From: Rufibacter latericius
Lineage (GTDB): Bacteria; Bacteroidota; Bacteroidia; Cytophagales; Hymenobacteraceae
Length of the DNA stretch: 64,000 nucleotides
Direction: 5' to 3'
NCBI RefSeq assembly: GCF_003721515.1
Contig: NZ_RJJD01000021.1
Coordinates: forward strand, 124,001-188,000
In this document: positions 34,154-43,131 of the stretch, one piece after another
Numbering within the stretch: the stretch's first letter is position 1
Layout: each line of letters begins with the position of its first letter
Made by a program: the position numbers and the translations under genes
Notes under the pieces: model-generated
What the model was told of the DNA's origin: nothing
Databases searched by the model: none
What the model saw: only the letters and a program-made list of their open reading frames with translations

Positions 34154-34187
34154 TTTCGGGGCTGATTTCCGGAAATCAGCCCCGAAA
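34154..34187. repeat. Interspersed palindrome, copy 11: perfect, no loop
   Basis: A perfect 34-bp palindrome: TTTCGGGGCTGATTTCC immediately followed by its exact reverse complement. It starts 12 bp after a glycosyltransferase stop and is not followed by a T-run, so it is not a typical terminator. Confidence 0.85.
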
Positions 34188-34224
34188 CATATACCATAAC
34201 TGAACCGAGGATCGTTTTGAACCC

Positions 34225-35544
34225 GTGAATAGCCTTTTCGAGTACGTCCTCTTCCATTTCCAACGCCTGTACCACCTGCCCTCCTCACTGGAGATTCATT
34301 ACGGGTTAGATGGTAAAAGTAGGGTACAGATCACCGCCACCTCCAGCACCTTCTTTGAACGGCAGCAACCTAAACCGGTACAGACCTTCTGGAAGGAATG
34401 GCAAGGCAACCATCTTCCCCTTTTCTTTGATGAGGCCGTAGACCAGCCCTGGTTTAGCCAGAATGAACAGGGGCACATGGTGGTACATTATGATCTGGTG
34501 GCCTCAGCCTTTTACCTACTAAGCGGTTGGCAGGAATTCTACGGCCCAGAACGCGACCTATTCAACCGGTATCCCTACAAAGCTTCGCAACAAGCCCGGC
34601 ACCGGTTCATCATCAAACCCTTGGTTAATTATTATCTAGGAATCCTGAAAGAAGCGGTTTCTTTAGCCTACGGACAAGAGATTTTGCCTAAGCTCTGGAA
34701 CGGAAAACCCTTCGCTACCTGCCTCACCCATGACATTGATTACCTACAGAGTGCCTGGAAAGTAGCTGGAAAACCTGCGTTTCAAAAGGGAAATTTGGCT
34801 TTGTTATTCAAGCTGGCCCAACAAAAGCTTACCGGGAAAGATGCCTGGTTTAACCTGCCGCAGGTAGAGGCAGAATTGGGGAAATTACCCGCCAAAGCTA
34901 CTTTCTTCTTTTTACCCGAGGTTGCTCCTTATGAAGGTCACCCCAACGCGGATTACGATGTCTCGGCACCCGTAATCCAGAAAGAGGTGAAACGGTTGAC
35001 GGCATTGGGTCATGAGATAGGCTTGCACGGCAGTCATGGAACGGGTACGAAAGCAAAGCAGCTACAAACCGAACAGGAGAAACTTCCCGGGGCCATTCAG
35101 GGAAACCGGTTCCACTACCTCCGCTTTGACCCGGTGAAAACACCTTCGGTTTTAGAGGAACTTACCTTCCTTTATGACAGTACCCTGGGTTTTCCGGAGC
35201 ATTTTGGTTTCAGGAACAGCTTTTGCCACCCATTTAGGTTGTTTGATTTCAAGCAACGCAGGATGTCCCCCATTTGGGAAATGCCCCTGAACCTGATGGA
35301 TGTGACCCTAAACCACCCCAACTACCTGCAACTAACTCCCACTGAGGTTCTACCCGCCATCACGCCCATGCTGGAAGAAATCATCCGTTTTCACGGCGTT
35401 TTCACGCTTTTGTGGCACAACGAGAACTTCAGCCCGTACGGCATGGAAGGCGGTCTGCAACTATTCCGGGACATCACGGCTTGGTTGAACAAACGGCAGA
35501 CTTCATTTCTGACTATCTCGGAGGCACTGCAACAGGTTCGGTAA
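34225..35544 (+). CDS. Polysaccharide deacetylase family protein
   Basis: A 439-residue protein with a GTG start. The N-terminal third (to about residue 165) is a Bacteroidota-specific extension; the NodB-like catalytic part begins at ATCLTHDIDYLQSA, which supplies the general-base/metal Asp pair, and continues with KATFFFLPEV, LGHEIGLHGSHGTG (metal-ligand histidines) and a late LLWHNENFSPYG. Enzymes of this type remove N- or O-acetyl groups from polysaccharide at the cell envelope. No signal peptide is evident, so its location is uncertain. The place between a glycosyltransferase and a flippase supports a role in surface polymer maturation. Confidence 0.85.
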   Translation: MNSLFEYVLFHFQRLYHLPSSLEIHYGLDGKSRVQITATSSTFFERQQPKPVQTFWKEWQGNHLPLFFDEAVDQPWFSQNEQGHMVVHYDLVASAFYLLSGWQEFYGPERDLFNRYPYKASQQARHRFIIKPLVNYYLGILKEAVSLAYGQEILPKLWNGKPFATCLTHDIDYLQSAWKVAGKPAFQKGNLALLFKLAQQKLTGKDAWFNLPQVEAELGKLPAKATFFFLPEVAPYEGHPNADYDVSAPVIQKEVKRLTALGHEIGLHGSHGTGTKAKQLQTEQEKLPGAIQGNRFHYLRFDPVKTPSVLEELTFLYDSTLGFPEHFGFRNSFCHPFRLFDFKQRRMSPIWEMPLNLMDVTLNHPNYLQLTPTEVLPAITPMLEEIIRFHGVFTLLWHNENFSPYGMEGGLQLFRDITAWLNKRQTSFLTISEALQQVR

Positions 35545-35623
35545 ACAAGCCCGGCATTCTAATTTAGGGCACATAGCAAAAGCATGGAAAGAAGCTGCTA
35601 ATTTTGCTTTTCGGGCCGAGGCT

Positions 35624-35658
35624 GTTTTAGGCCTGATTTGATGAAAACGGCCCCAAAC
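35624..35658. repeat. Interspersed palindrome, copy 12
   Basis: Core GATTTGATGAAAACGGCC with GTTTTAGG and CCCAAAC outer arms, ending 14 bp before the flippase ATG. Confidence 0.65.
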
Positions 35659-35672
35659 GCCGCACACACTCC

Positions 35673-37148
35673 ATGGATGTCATCCGCAAGCAGGGTTATC
35701 TGAATACCATTATCTCAACGGTGGGAATGGTGATTGGGTACCTGAATACTGTTTTAGTTCTCCCCTATTTCCTCGCCGATCCGGACAAAGTGGGTCTCAC
35801 CCGTTTTCTCCTGAGCGTGTCGCCGGTGTTTGCACAGTTTGCGGCCTTAGGGTTCACCAATACCAGCGCCCGTTATTTCCCCTACTTTCGTGACCGCGAC
35901 AAGCAGCACAACGGCTTTCTTTTCCTGATGCTGGCCATTCCTATGTTGGGTTTTGCGGTGGTCACGGTCTTGTTCCTGTTCCTGAAACCCGTGGTTTTTG
36001 ACCTGTACCGGGTTACTTCTCCGCTGGCGGTTGACTATTACTACTACATCATTCCGCTCAGTTTTTTCACGCTGCTGTTTCTGCTGCTGGATGCCTATTT
36101 ACGCTCATTGTACAAAACCATTGTGCAAACCTTCCTGCAGGATTTTTTGGTACGCCTGCTCACCATGGCCTGTGCCGCGCTCTTCTACTGGGGCTTCATC
36201 GATTTCCAGGGATTTGTGATTCTGTTTATTCTTGCCAACTCCTGCACCGCCTTTATCTGCATTGTGTATTTGCTGTGGCTTCGGCAGTTCTTTGTGCGGC
36301 CCGGCCGAAATATGTTCCAGATTGTGCCCATCAAGGAAGTGGTGCAGTACGGGCTGTATGCATTCCTGGGAAACATCTCCGGTACCATCATCAGTTTTAC
36401 CGATACAGCCATGATCATGGCCTACGAAGGCCTTTCTGAGGTGGCATACTATACAACCGGCTATTTTATTACCAGCGCTATTTTAGTCCCCTACCGGTCT
36501 ATGAATAAAATCCTAAGTCCGCAGGTTGCCGATCTGTTCAAACTGAAGGACTTTCCCGCGCTGGCCAAGCTCTACAAAAACATGACGCGCGTGAACCTGC
36601 TCATTGGGTTGCTTTTGTTTCTGGGAATTTGGTGCAACGTAGACAATATTTTCGCCCTCATGCCGCCTGAGTATAGCGCCGCCCGCTACGTGATTCTGTT
36701 CATGGGCATCGCGCGGATTTTTGAATTGGCGACGGGTTTGAACGCCATGATCCTGGTGACCTCGCACAAATACCGCTATGACCTGATCTTGAATATCTTG
36801 ATGGTGGTGCTGGTCATTTTCACCAATTACCTGCTCATACCGCCTTACGGCATCAGTGGGGCCGCTTTCGCGTCCATGCTGGTGTTCATCCTGATCAATG
36901 TGTTCCGGGTGGCGTTTGTGGGCTACTTTTTCAAAATGCAGCCTTTTGGGTGGGATTCCATTTTGCTGCTGCTGATCGCCGGAACTGCGTACCTGGCTTC
37001 TTACCTTCTGCCGCAACTACCTAATTTGTTCCTGGATATTGCCATCCGCTCTGCTTTAATCACAGCAGTTTACGGTGTATTAGCCATCGGTCTGAAAGTC
37101 TCTCCTGAACTGAACAATGGGATAAGTAAACTCAGTGCGAGGTTTTAA
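35673..37148 (+). CDS. Oligosaccharide flippase (Wzx/MATE-like)
   Basis: A 491-residue integral membrane protein with 12-14 predicted hydrophobic helices and the general layout of the MATE/MVF polysaccharide transporter family: an N-terminal span pair (NTIISTVGMVIGYLNTVLVLPYFLADP), TNTSARYFPYFRD between helices, and FTDTAMIMAYEGLSEVAYYTTGYF in the middle. It should move lipid-linked sugar units across the inner membrane. It stands 128 bp after the deacetylase and is followed by an A+T-rich T9SS cargo gene. It is the second flippase of the window after the fragment at the left edge. Confidence 0.87.
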   Translation: MDVIRKQGYLNTIISTVGMVIGYLNTVLVLPYFLADPDKVGLTRFLLSVSPVFAQFAALGFTNTSARYFPYFRDRDKQHNGFLFLMLAIPMLGFAVVTVLFLFLKPVVFDLYRVTSPLAVDYYYYIIPLSFFTLLFLLLDAYLRSLYKTIVQTFLQDFLVRLLTMACAALFYWGFIDFQGFVILFILANSCTAFICIVYLLWLRQFFVRPGRNMFQIVPIKEVVQYGLYAFLGNISGTIISFTDTAMIMAYEGLSEVAYYTTGYFITSAILVPYRSMNKILSPQVADLFKLKDFPALAKLYKNMTRVNLLIGLLLFLGIWCNVDNIFALMPPEYSAARYVILFMGIARIFELATGLNAMILVTSHKYRYDLILNILMVVLVIFTNYLLIPPYGISGAAFASMLVFILINVFRVAFVGYFFKMQPFGWDSILLLLIAGTAYLASYLLPQLPNLFLDIAIRSALITAVYGVLAIGLKVSPELNNGISKLSARF

Positions 37149-37264
37149 ATAGTTTACGCCCTTTTATTGTAAATACTCTATATTCAGGTATATTCCTAAG
37201 AAATTAATTTCTGAAACCGATTCACCTGAATAATGAATAAACATTCCATCTCCGGTATTGAATA

Positions 37265-38869
37265 ATGAAAAGAATTGCCCTGTTACTTTTTGCCTACCTC
37301 ACAATTATATCCACTTCCTTCTCCCAAACTTCGGTAGAGAAACTCATTGCCCACTTTCCCTTTGATGGAAATGTAAAGGACATCAGCGGTAATAATCATC
37401 AAGCTACGGTTAGAGGAGCTACTTTAACAACTGACAGGTTCAACAACCCTAATAGCGCCTACTATTTTGATGGAATTGATGACAACATTGTGCTGGCGAA
37501 CAGTTTTGACCTTATTCCGAAGACCATAAGTTTCTGGTTTAATGCCCACACCATTGATGCCAACTCCAGGGTTATTTACGCCTCAGACAACCCTGATTTG
37601 AATTACGGGATCACAGCGGTGGAAATTAAAACAATCAACGGTCTTTCAAAAATGGCTACCCATATCACCAGCTCCAGAGACACCGCTTCAGTAGCTGTTA
37701 ATACCTGGCATTTTTTTACCATTACAGTGAACACAGATTCTACCCACTTCTACTTAGATGGGGTAAAACTGAAAAGTAGGGAAAGAAATGGGTACCCCAG
37801 ATCAGATACGGGGGTACCGCAAACTGTTGTGGGATCGCATAGACAAGGAAATACGGGTAGCCTTTTTTTCCACGGCAAAATAGACGATGTAAAAATCTAC
37901 AACAGAGAATTAACAAAGGAGGAGATTTCTAAGGAAGTGTTCTCTCCGCTGACCATCACCGCCTTGGACGGCAACTGTATCAAACAGAATGAAAATAAGG
38001 CTTTAACCGCTTTGGGGTTTGTCAGTTACAAATGGAGCGATGGATCTACTTCGCCCACCTTCATAGTTTCCCAACCAGGCAAATACTCCTTAACTGCAAA
38101 GGATCAAAACGGCAAATTATATTATGGCGAGATAACTATTACTGCCTGTCCCATCCCCGACTTTAGGTACACCTTTGACTGTGACACCAACACTTTTACG
38201 TTTAAGCCTATTCTCAATTTCCCATATGACAACTTCCATTTTAAGATGGAGGGGATAGTTATTTTAAATGATCAATCTACAAAACACAACTTTGCGAAAG
38301 ACGGACAGTATGAAGTGACCTTGAATGTTTATAAAGATGGAAAGGAGTTCACTACCAATAAAATGATTTCTTATACAGCTAGCGTCACGCCTTTGTTAGG
38401 AGATGATTCTCAGCTTTGCTTTGGGGACCAGATAGTCTTATCACCTACTGTGTTGCCTGACACTAAGTTGAAATGGTCAGACGGAAGCACTACTCCCTCC
38501 TTTACTATCTTGGCCCCTGGTACCTATTGGGTAGAGGCTACCCGAGGCAATTGTACCATCAGAGATGAAATCATTATTCTAGATCATAACTGCCCAATTA
38601 CAGTGATATTACCTAACATTTTCACACCAAACGGAGATGGTAAAAACGACTTATTTATCATAGAAGGGATTAACAGCCTCATGACTTCTTCAGATAAAAG
38701 CGGCTGGGATCTTGAGGTATTTAACCGTTGGGGGAAAAAAGTATACAGTTTTTCTAACTATAGAAATAATTGGGATGGTGGTAATTTGACCAATGGAGCT
38801 TACTTCTATTATTTTACAAATAAGGCGCTCTCCAAGCAGTTCAAGGGTTGGATTGAAATTTTACGGTAA
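37265..38869 (+). CDS. LamG-domain surface protein with type IX (type B) sorting domain
   Basis: A 534-residue exported protein. A signal peptide (RIALLLFAYLTIISTSFSQ, cut near residue 20) is followed by a LamG/concanavalin-like jelly roll (about residues 27-230) with FPFDGNVKDISGNNH, AYYFDGIDDNI and FHGKIDDVKIYNRELTKEEI. Two Ig-like modules share YKWSDGSTSPTF and LKWSDGSTTPSF. The C-terminus (from about 450) has IFTPNGDGKNDLF and EVFNRWGKKVYSF, the type B gliding-associated domain, so export by T9SS is expected. The gene is visibly more A+T-rich than its neighbours and splits the polysaccharide region, hinting at separate origin. Carbohydrate binding is likely; the target is unknown. Confidence 0.88.
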   Translation: MKRIALLLFAYLTIISTSFSQTSVEKLIAHFPFDGNVKDISGNNHQATVRGATLTTDRFNNPNSAYYFDGIDDNIVLANSFDLIPKTISFWFNAHTIDANSRVIYASDNPDLNYGITAVEIKTINGLSKMATHITSSRDTASVAVNTWHFFTITVNTDSTHFYLDGVKLKSRERNGYPRSDTGVPQTVVGSHRQGNTGSLFFHGKIDDVKIYNRELTKEEISKEVFSPLTITALDGNCIKQNENKALTALGFVSYKWSDGSTSPTFIVSQPGKYSLTAKDQNGKLYYGEITITACPIPDFRYTFDCDTNTFTFKPILNFPYDNFHFKMEGIVILNDQSTKHNFAKDGQYEVTLNVYKDGKEFTTNKMISYTASVTPLLGDDSQLCFGDQIVLSPTVLPDTKLKWSDGSTTPSFTILAPGTYWVEATRGNCTIRDEIIILDHNCPITVILPNIFTPNGDGKNDLFIIEGINSLMTSSDKSGWDLEVFNRWGKKVYSFSNYRNNWDGGNLTNGAYFYYFTNKALSKQFKGWIEILR

Positions 38870-38888
38870 GTCAAAAGTAAAACCAATT

Positions 38889-39959
38889 CTACTCAGCTTG
38901 CAGATGATGAATTAGCAGCAGCAGTTCCTGTTCTCGTCTTGACTCAGGGTATTGTTCAGCAACCCTCTTACGGGCCATTTCTCCTAAGTTAGAAGTTTCT
39001 GATATCATCGCTATTTCTATCACCTCTGCCAGCAGATTACTATCTCTCTTCTCAAGCACAAAACCACATTCGCCAATAATCTCTGGCATAGAAGACACTT
39101 TGCTCACTACCGGCACGCAGCCGCACAGCATACTTTCGCTAAGGGCGTTTGGGAAACCCTCTGACATGGAAAGCTGCAGGTAAAACGCATGCGCACTGTA
39201 CACCATTTTCAAATCTGTCAACGGCATCTTGGGCAGCAGCTTCAAATTAGCCGGTTGGTTGGGAAAACGGAAACCCTCCGGTGCACCCACAATTGTAAAC
39301 GTCGCCTCAGGTACTCGTTTAGATACTTCCAAGATTAGGTCCACTCCTTTGAGCCGCTGGGTGAAGCGCATATCCAGGCCCGCACAGACAGTAAGAAAGG
39401 TATTAGGTTGCCTTACTACCGATGGGTCTGGTTTCCAAAACGAGGCATCATAACCGTTGTAGACTACCGTGTGCGGCGTCTTCAGATCTGGGCAATGGAA
39501 GCGGAAACCCTGGTGCGGGAAATCATTAGGTTGGTAGGTATAATCCTGCCAGACCAGTTTCTCGTGCACTGGCGCGATGTGAGCGGCTAACTGGTATGAC
39601 CAGCGAGCGAAACGCCCTAAAAGCGGATTGGCGAAAACCCCGTACCCAATACTGGGAAACGCCACGCAATCAGTGCCGCCTGCGATGATGAGGCAGGGCT
39701 TTCGGGTTATTTTCCCGAAAACGGCCGGAAAATAGGAATGGTATCCGGCGAACATACATACCAAAGCCTGGGCTTTCCAGATGTGCCGTAACAGAAATAA
39801 CACTTGCCCAAGCCAAATCAAAGGGGTCTGCCACTTCTTCTTCGGTAGAAAACCCTGGTGCCGCACCTCGTATTGCTGCTCCATCAGCCGCAAATCTTTC
39901 ACCACGAAGGAAGACTGGGCCGGGTAGAAATAGAGCAGAACGGGTTTACGCGGAGGCAT
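38889..39959 (-). CDS. Glycosyltransferase family 4 (GT-B)
   Basis: A 356-residue GT4-type enzyme. Landmarks are KPVLLYFYPAQSSFVVKD near the N-terminus, CLIIAGGTDCVAFPSI in the acceptor domain, TFLTVCAGLDMRFTQRLKGVDLI at the domain boundary and MSEGFPNALSESMLCGCVPVVS, the E-x7-E signature region. ATG 39959 is preferred over an in-frame TTG 9 bp upstream. It ends a four-gene minus-strand operon (aminotransferase, dehydrogenase, methyltransferase, glycosyltransferase), 19 bp after the methyltransferase gene, and probably transfers the sugar the operon makes. Confidence 0.87.
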   Translation of the reverse strand: MPPRKPVLLYFYPAQSSFVVKDLRLMEQQYEVRHQGFLPKKKWQTPLIWLGQVLFLLRHIWKAQALVCMFAGYHSYFPAVFGKITRKPCLIIAGGTDCVAFPSIGYGVFANPLLGRFARWSYQLAAHIAPVHEKLVWQDYTYQPNDFPHQGFRFHCPDLKTPHTVVYNGYDASFWKPDPSVVRQPNTFLTVCAGLDMRFTQRLKGVDLILEVSKRVPEATFTIVGAPEGFRFPNQPANLKLLPKMPLTDLKMVYSAHAFYLQLSMSEGFPNALSESMLCGCVPVVSKVSSMPEIIGECGFVLEKRDSNLLAEVIEIAMISETSNLGEMARKRVAEQYPESRREQELLLLIHHLQAE

Positions 39960-39978
39960 AAAAATCAAGCTTAATATA

Positions 39979-40665
39979 CTACAGCCACTTAGAGGAAAGG
40001 TCCTGCAGTTTGAGGTCCACTTTTGATTTGGGCTGCACGGATTCCGGTACCAAACGCTGTTTCAGGATGATCCACTGGTAATCCTCGGCCTGCGAGAACA
40101 GGGAATAGCTTTCCAGTTTGTGCAGGTACAGACCGGCCGCGTAGGTGTTGCGCAGGAGTTCATCGGTGTGGATGGGTTGGTCAATCACCTGCAACAGCTC
40201 CGGCTGATGTTCGCGCACCCACGTCAGGTACAACGGATGCGGGATGTTGATGGCCACCACTGATTTTGGGTGCAGATGGCGGGAGATCACCTGGAACAAA
40301 TTAGGATGCTGCTCCAGCGGAATATGCTCAATCACATCAGGCAGCACCACGAAATCAAATTTTTCAGGGCGGTTGAAATCCGTCATATCAGACACGGCGA
40401 ACTCCACGTGGTTGAACTGTTGGTTGAACCGGCGGGCCATGTCAATGCTTTTCGGGCTGATGTCTACCGCCAGCACCTTCCCCTGCGGCGTGGCTTTGCC
40501 CAGCAGGTGCGTCACCGTCCCGATGCCGCAGCCAATCTCCAACACCTTTGAATTGGACTTCAGGCCGGCTTCTTTCAGATTCTTCAGAATGGTCCGGTGC
40601 CGGATGTGGATGCCCTTCTGGAACTGCTGCTCGGTATATTCGTCGTAAAAATCAGATACTGACAT
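39979..40665 (-). CDS. Class I SAM-dependent methyltransferase
   Basis: A 228-residue methyltransferase of the Methyltransf_11/UbiE-like fold. Motif I is KVLEIGCGIGTVTHLLGKA, motif II VLAVDISPKSIDMARRF, then EFAVSDMTDF and the motif IV DFVVLPDVIEHIPLEQH. It sits inside a sugar-biosynthesis operon, so O- or N-methylation of a sugar or glycolipid is plausible. Gaps to its neighbours are short (27 bp from the dehydrogenase stop, 19 bp to the glycosyltransferase start), consistent with one transcript. Specificity cannot be read from sequence. Confidence 0.85.
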   Translation of the reverse strand: MSVSDFYDEYTEQQFQKGIHIRHRTILKNLKEAGLKSNSKVLEIGCGIGTVTHLLGKATPQGKVLAVDISPKSIDMARRFNQQFNHVEFAVSDMTDFNRPEKFDFVVLPDVIEHIPLEQHPNLFQVISRHLHPKSVVAINIPHPLYLTWVREHQPELLQVIDQPIHTDELLRNTYAAGLYLHKLESYSLFSQAEDYQWIILKQRLVPESVQPKSKVDLKLQDLSSKWL

Positions 40666-40692
40666 GGTGGTTATGCTGTGGCCAGATAGCCG

Positions 40693-41706
40693 TTACTTCT
40701 TTAATTCGTAAATGCGTTCAATGATCTCCACCACTTTAAGGCCTTCCAGGGCGTTGGTGGTGGCGAAGGTCTTGCCTTTAAGCGTGTCAATCACGTTCTC
40801 AAAGATGAAGTGGTGGTTGGCGGCGCTGCCTTTGTAGTGGCCGTAATCGTTGGCGGGGCTACTAGGCGGAAGCTGCGGCATGACGTAGTCCTGCACGTGG
40901 CAATACTCCACCTCGTTCATGTACTGTCCGCCTACCTTGATGCTCCCCTTCTCCCCGATGATGGTCATGCTGCTTTCCAGGTTCGTGTCCCACACCGAAG
41001 TAGAATAGTTTAGCGTACCCGCGCCGCCGTTCATGAAATCGAAGTGGATGAGGCCGCTGTCTTCAAAATCGGTGAGATCCTGATGGTTGAAATCCATGAA
41101 ACGCCCGCTGATGTTCTTGATGTCGCCGAACAACCAGTACATGATGTCAATGAAGTGACTGAACTGGGTGAAAAGTGTACCGCCATCCAAGGCCTGGTTT
41201 CCTTTCCAGTTGCCGGCTTTGTAGTAGCGCTCGTCGCGGTTCCAATAGCAGTTGATCTGCACCATGAAAATCTGTCCCAGGCGGTTCTCCATGATCATCT
41301 CCTTGAGCCACAAAGAAGGCGGACTGTAGCGGTTTTGCATCACGCAGAAAACCAGCTTTGAGGTCTGCAACGATTTGTAGATAATGCGCTCACAGTCAGC
41401 TTTGGTAAGGGCCATGGGTTTTTCGCAGACCACGTGGCAACCGCTCTCCAGGGCAAGCATGGCCTGATCAGCGTGAAAACCATTTGGGGTGCACACGCAA
41501 ATGACATCGGCTTTAGGACCATTGGCTACATATTCTTCCATGCTGGAGAAGAACGGAACCCCAAAGGCATCAGCATCTTCCTCGCGGGCGGGATTGTTGT
41601 CCACCATGGCCACTAACTCTCCATCGGGGTGGCGCTGCACCATGGTGGCGTGGCGTTTGCCAATGTGCCCTGAGCCTACTACTGCAAATTTTATCTTTTC
41701 TGACAT
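40693..41706 (-). CDS. Gfo/Idh/MocA oxidoreductase, WlbA/WbpB-like
   Basis: A 337-residue NAD(P)-dependent sugar dehydrogenase. The Rossmann motif is FAVVGSGHIGKRH, the catalytic lysine is in CEKPMALT near residue 99, and QNRYSPPSLWLKEMI and the C-terminal beta-sheet domain follow. The NRYSPP segment and the adjacent aminotransferase fit enzymes that oxidise C3 of UDP-GlcNAc(A) in diamino-sugar synthesis (WlbA/WbpB). ATG 41706 is chosen since a longer open frame upstream is not conserved and overlaps the gap that holds a palindrome. Substrate is inferred from context. Confidence 0.82.
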   Translation of the reverse strand: MSEKIKFAVVGSGHIGKRHATMVQRHPDGELVAMVDNNPAREEDADAFGVPFFSSMEEYVANGPKADVICVCTPNGFHADQAMLALESGCHVVCEKPMALTKADCERIIYKSLQTSKLVFCVMQNRYSPPSLWLKEMIMENRLGQIFMVQINCYWNRDERYYKAGNWKGNQALDGGTLFTQFSHFIDIMYWLFGDIKNISGRFMDFNHQDLTDFEDSGLIHFDFMNGGAGTLNYSTSVWDTNLESSMTIIGEKGSIKVGGQYMNEVEYCHVQDYVMPQLPPSSPANDYGHYKGSAANHHFIFENVIDTLKGKTFATTNALEGLKVVEIIERIYELKK

Positions 41707-41722
41707 CAGATGTCTTCTATTC

Positions 41723-41758
41723 GTTTTTACCTCCGAATCCGGAAACCGGCCTGTAAAC
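41723..41758. repeat. Interspersed palindrome, copy 13 (weak)
   Basis: GTTTTTACC and CCTGTAAAC arms around TCCGGAAACCGG, in the 71-bp gap between the dehydrogenase start and the aminotransferase stop, both on the minus strand. Confidence 0.4.
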
Positions 41759-41777
41759 GGAGTTCCTTTAAATCTTT

Positions 41778-42908
41778 TTAACTCTTGAAAAAGCCTACTA
41801 CAGCTTCTGAAATGTAGTTCTGTTGCTCTTCGGTGAGTTCGGTGTGCATGGGCAGGGAAATCACTTTGTGGCAAAGCTCCTCAGATACCGGGAAGTCACC
41901 AGCTTTGTAGCCCAGGTACGCGTAAGCCTCATGCAAATGCAGAGGTAATGGATAGTAGACCATGCTGGGAATTCCTTTTTCCTGCAGATAGGCTTTTAAG
42001 GCATCGCGCTGCTCGGCAGGAACTTGCAGGGTGTATTGGTGAAACACGTGGCTGCTATAGGGTGCCAAAGAGGGAATTTTGATTTGCTCCACTTCTGCGA
42101 AAAAAACATCATAAACCCCAGCGGCTTTTTGCCGCCGGTAAATGAAGTCATCCAACTGGGTAAGTTTCACATCCAGCAAGGCGGCCTGCAACGTGTCTAA
42201 CCGGGAGTTTACGCCTACGCGGGAGTAGTGGTATTTCTTGTGCTGCCCGTGGTTGGCGATCTGTTGCAAGGTAGAAGCCAAATCAATGTCTTGGGTGAAA
42301 ATAGCGCCGCCGTCTCCCATGCAGCCCAGGTTCTTAGACGGGAAGAATGAAGTGGTCCCAATGTGCCCAATGGTGCCGGCGAAGGAGGTTCCACCCTCGG
42401 CATCTATGTACTGGGCCCCGATGGCTTGGGCATTGTCTTCAATCACAAACAGCTCCTGCGCAAGGGCCAGGTCCATGATCTCCTCCATGGGTGCGCATTG
42501 CCCAAACAGGTGCACCGGCATGATGGCAACTGTTCTCTCCGTCACGGCCAGGCGGGCCTTGGCGGGATCTATGCAGAACGTATCAGGCAGCACGTCTACA
42601 AACACGGGTTTAAGACCCAGCAGCGCAATCACCTCGGCGGTAGCCACGTAATTAAAGGCCGGCACAATCACCTCTCCCCCGGCAGGCAAATCCAAAGCCA
42701 TCAGAGCGATTTGCAGGGCATCGGTGCCGTTGGCGCAGGGAATCACGTGGTTGACCTGTAGGTACTGGGCCAGGTTTTGGCTGAAGGTTTTCACCTGCGG
42801 ACCGTTGATAAAGGCGGTGTTGTCTACCACCGCCTGCATGGCGGCATCAATCTGTGGTTTCAGGCGCTGGTACTGACCTTTCAGGTCTACCATCTGGAGC
42901 TGGTTCAT
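41778..42908 (-). CDS. DegT/DnrJ/EryC1 sugar aminotransferase, WbpE-like
   Basis: A 376-residue PLP-dependent aminotransferase. It opens with QMVDLKGQYQRLKPQIDAAM, has CANGTDALQIALMALDL and VIEDNAQAIGAQY, and the PLP Schiff-base lysine is Lys192 in TTSFFPSKNLGCMGDGGA. Such enzymes aminate 3- or 4-keto nucleotide sugars; next to the WlbA-like dehydrogenase, amination at C3 of a UDP-sugar is the likely reaction. ATG 42908 is chosen over an in-frame start 45 bp upstream because the family N-terminus begins there. It is the first gene of the minus-strand operon ending at 38889. Confidence 0.9.
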   Translation of the reverse strand: MNQLQMVDLKGQYQRLKPQIDAAMQAVVDNTAFINGPQVKTFSQNLAQYLQVNHVIPCANGTDALQIALMALDLPAGGEVIVPAFNYVATAEVIALLGLKPVFVDVLPDTFCIDPAKARLAVTERTVAIMPVHLFGQCAPMEEIMDLALAQELFVIEDNAQAIGAQYIDAEGGTSFAGTIGHIGTTSFFPSKNLGCMGDGGAIFTQDIDLASTLQQIANHGQHKKYHYSRVGVNSRLDTLQAALLDVKLTQLDDFIYRRQKAAGVYDVFFAEVEQIKIPSLAPYSSHVFHQYTLQVPAEQRDALKAYLQEKGIPSMVYYPLPLHLHEAYAYLGYKAGDFPVSEELCHKVISLPMHTELTEEQQNYISEAVVGFFKS

Positions 42909-43131
42909 GGACACAATCGAAAAGACAAATATAAGTTTTGTCACCGGAACCATCCGTACTTCTTCCCGATTATTCCTGTCTTTCCTACCTAGCTCTTCTT
43001 CAATCCATTTCTAACCAAAATACAATTACATCATCAATATACAAGTTTAAGGATATGAAGCGAAACATCCCCAAATCATTCACGTTCAAAGCAAATACAA
43101 GTACCAAGTTCCATCAACCATAAAACAAACT

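Noticed and set aside
37199-37212. Short palindrome AGAAATTAATTTCT upstream of the LamG gene
   Set aside because: It is 14 bp in A+T-rich DNA and unrelated to the repeat family; chance is likely.
39709-39733. A palindrome-like stretch inside the minus-strand glycosyltransferase gene
   Set aside because: It resembles the repeat core but lies in coding DNA (a conserved-looking segment) and lacks the outer arms, so chance or codon constraint is more likely than a true copy.
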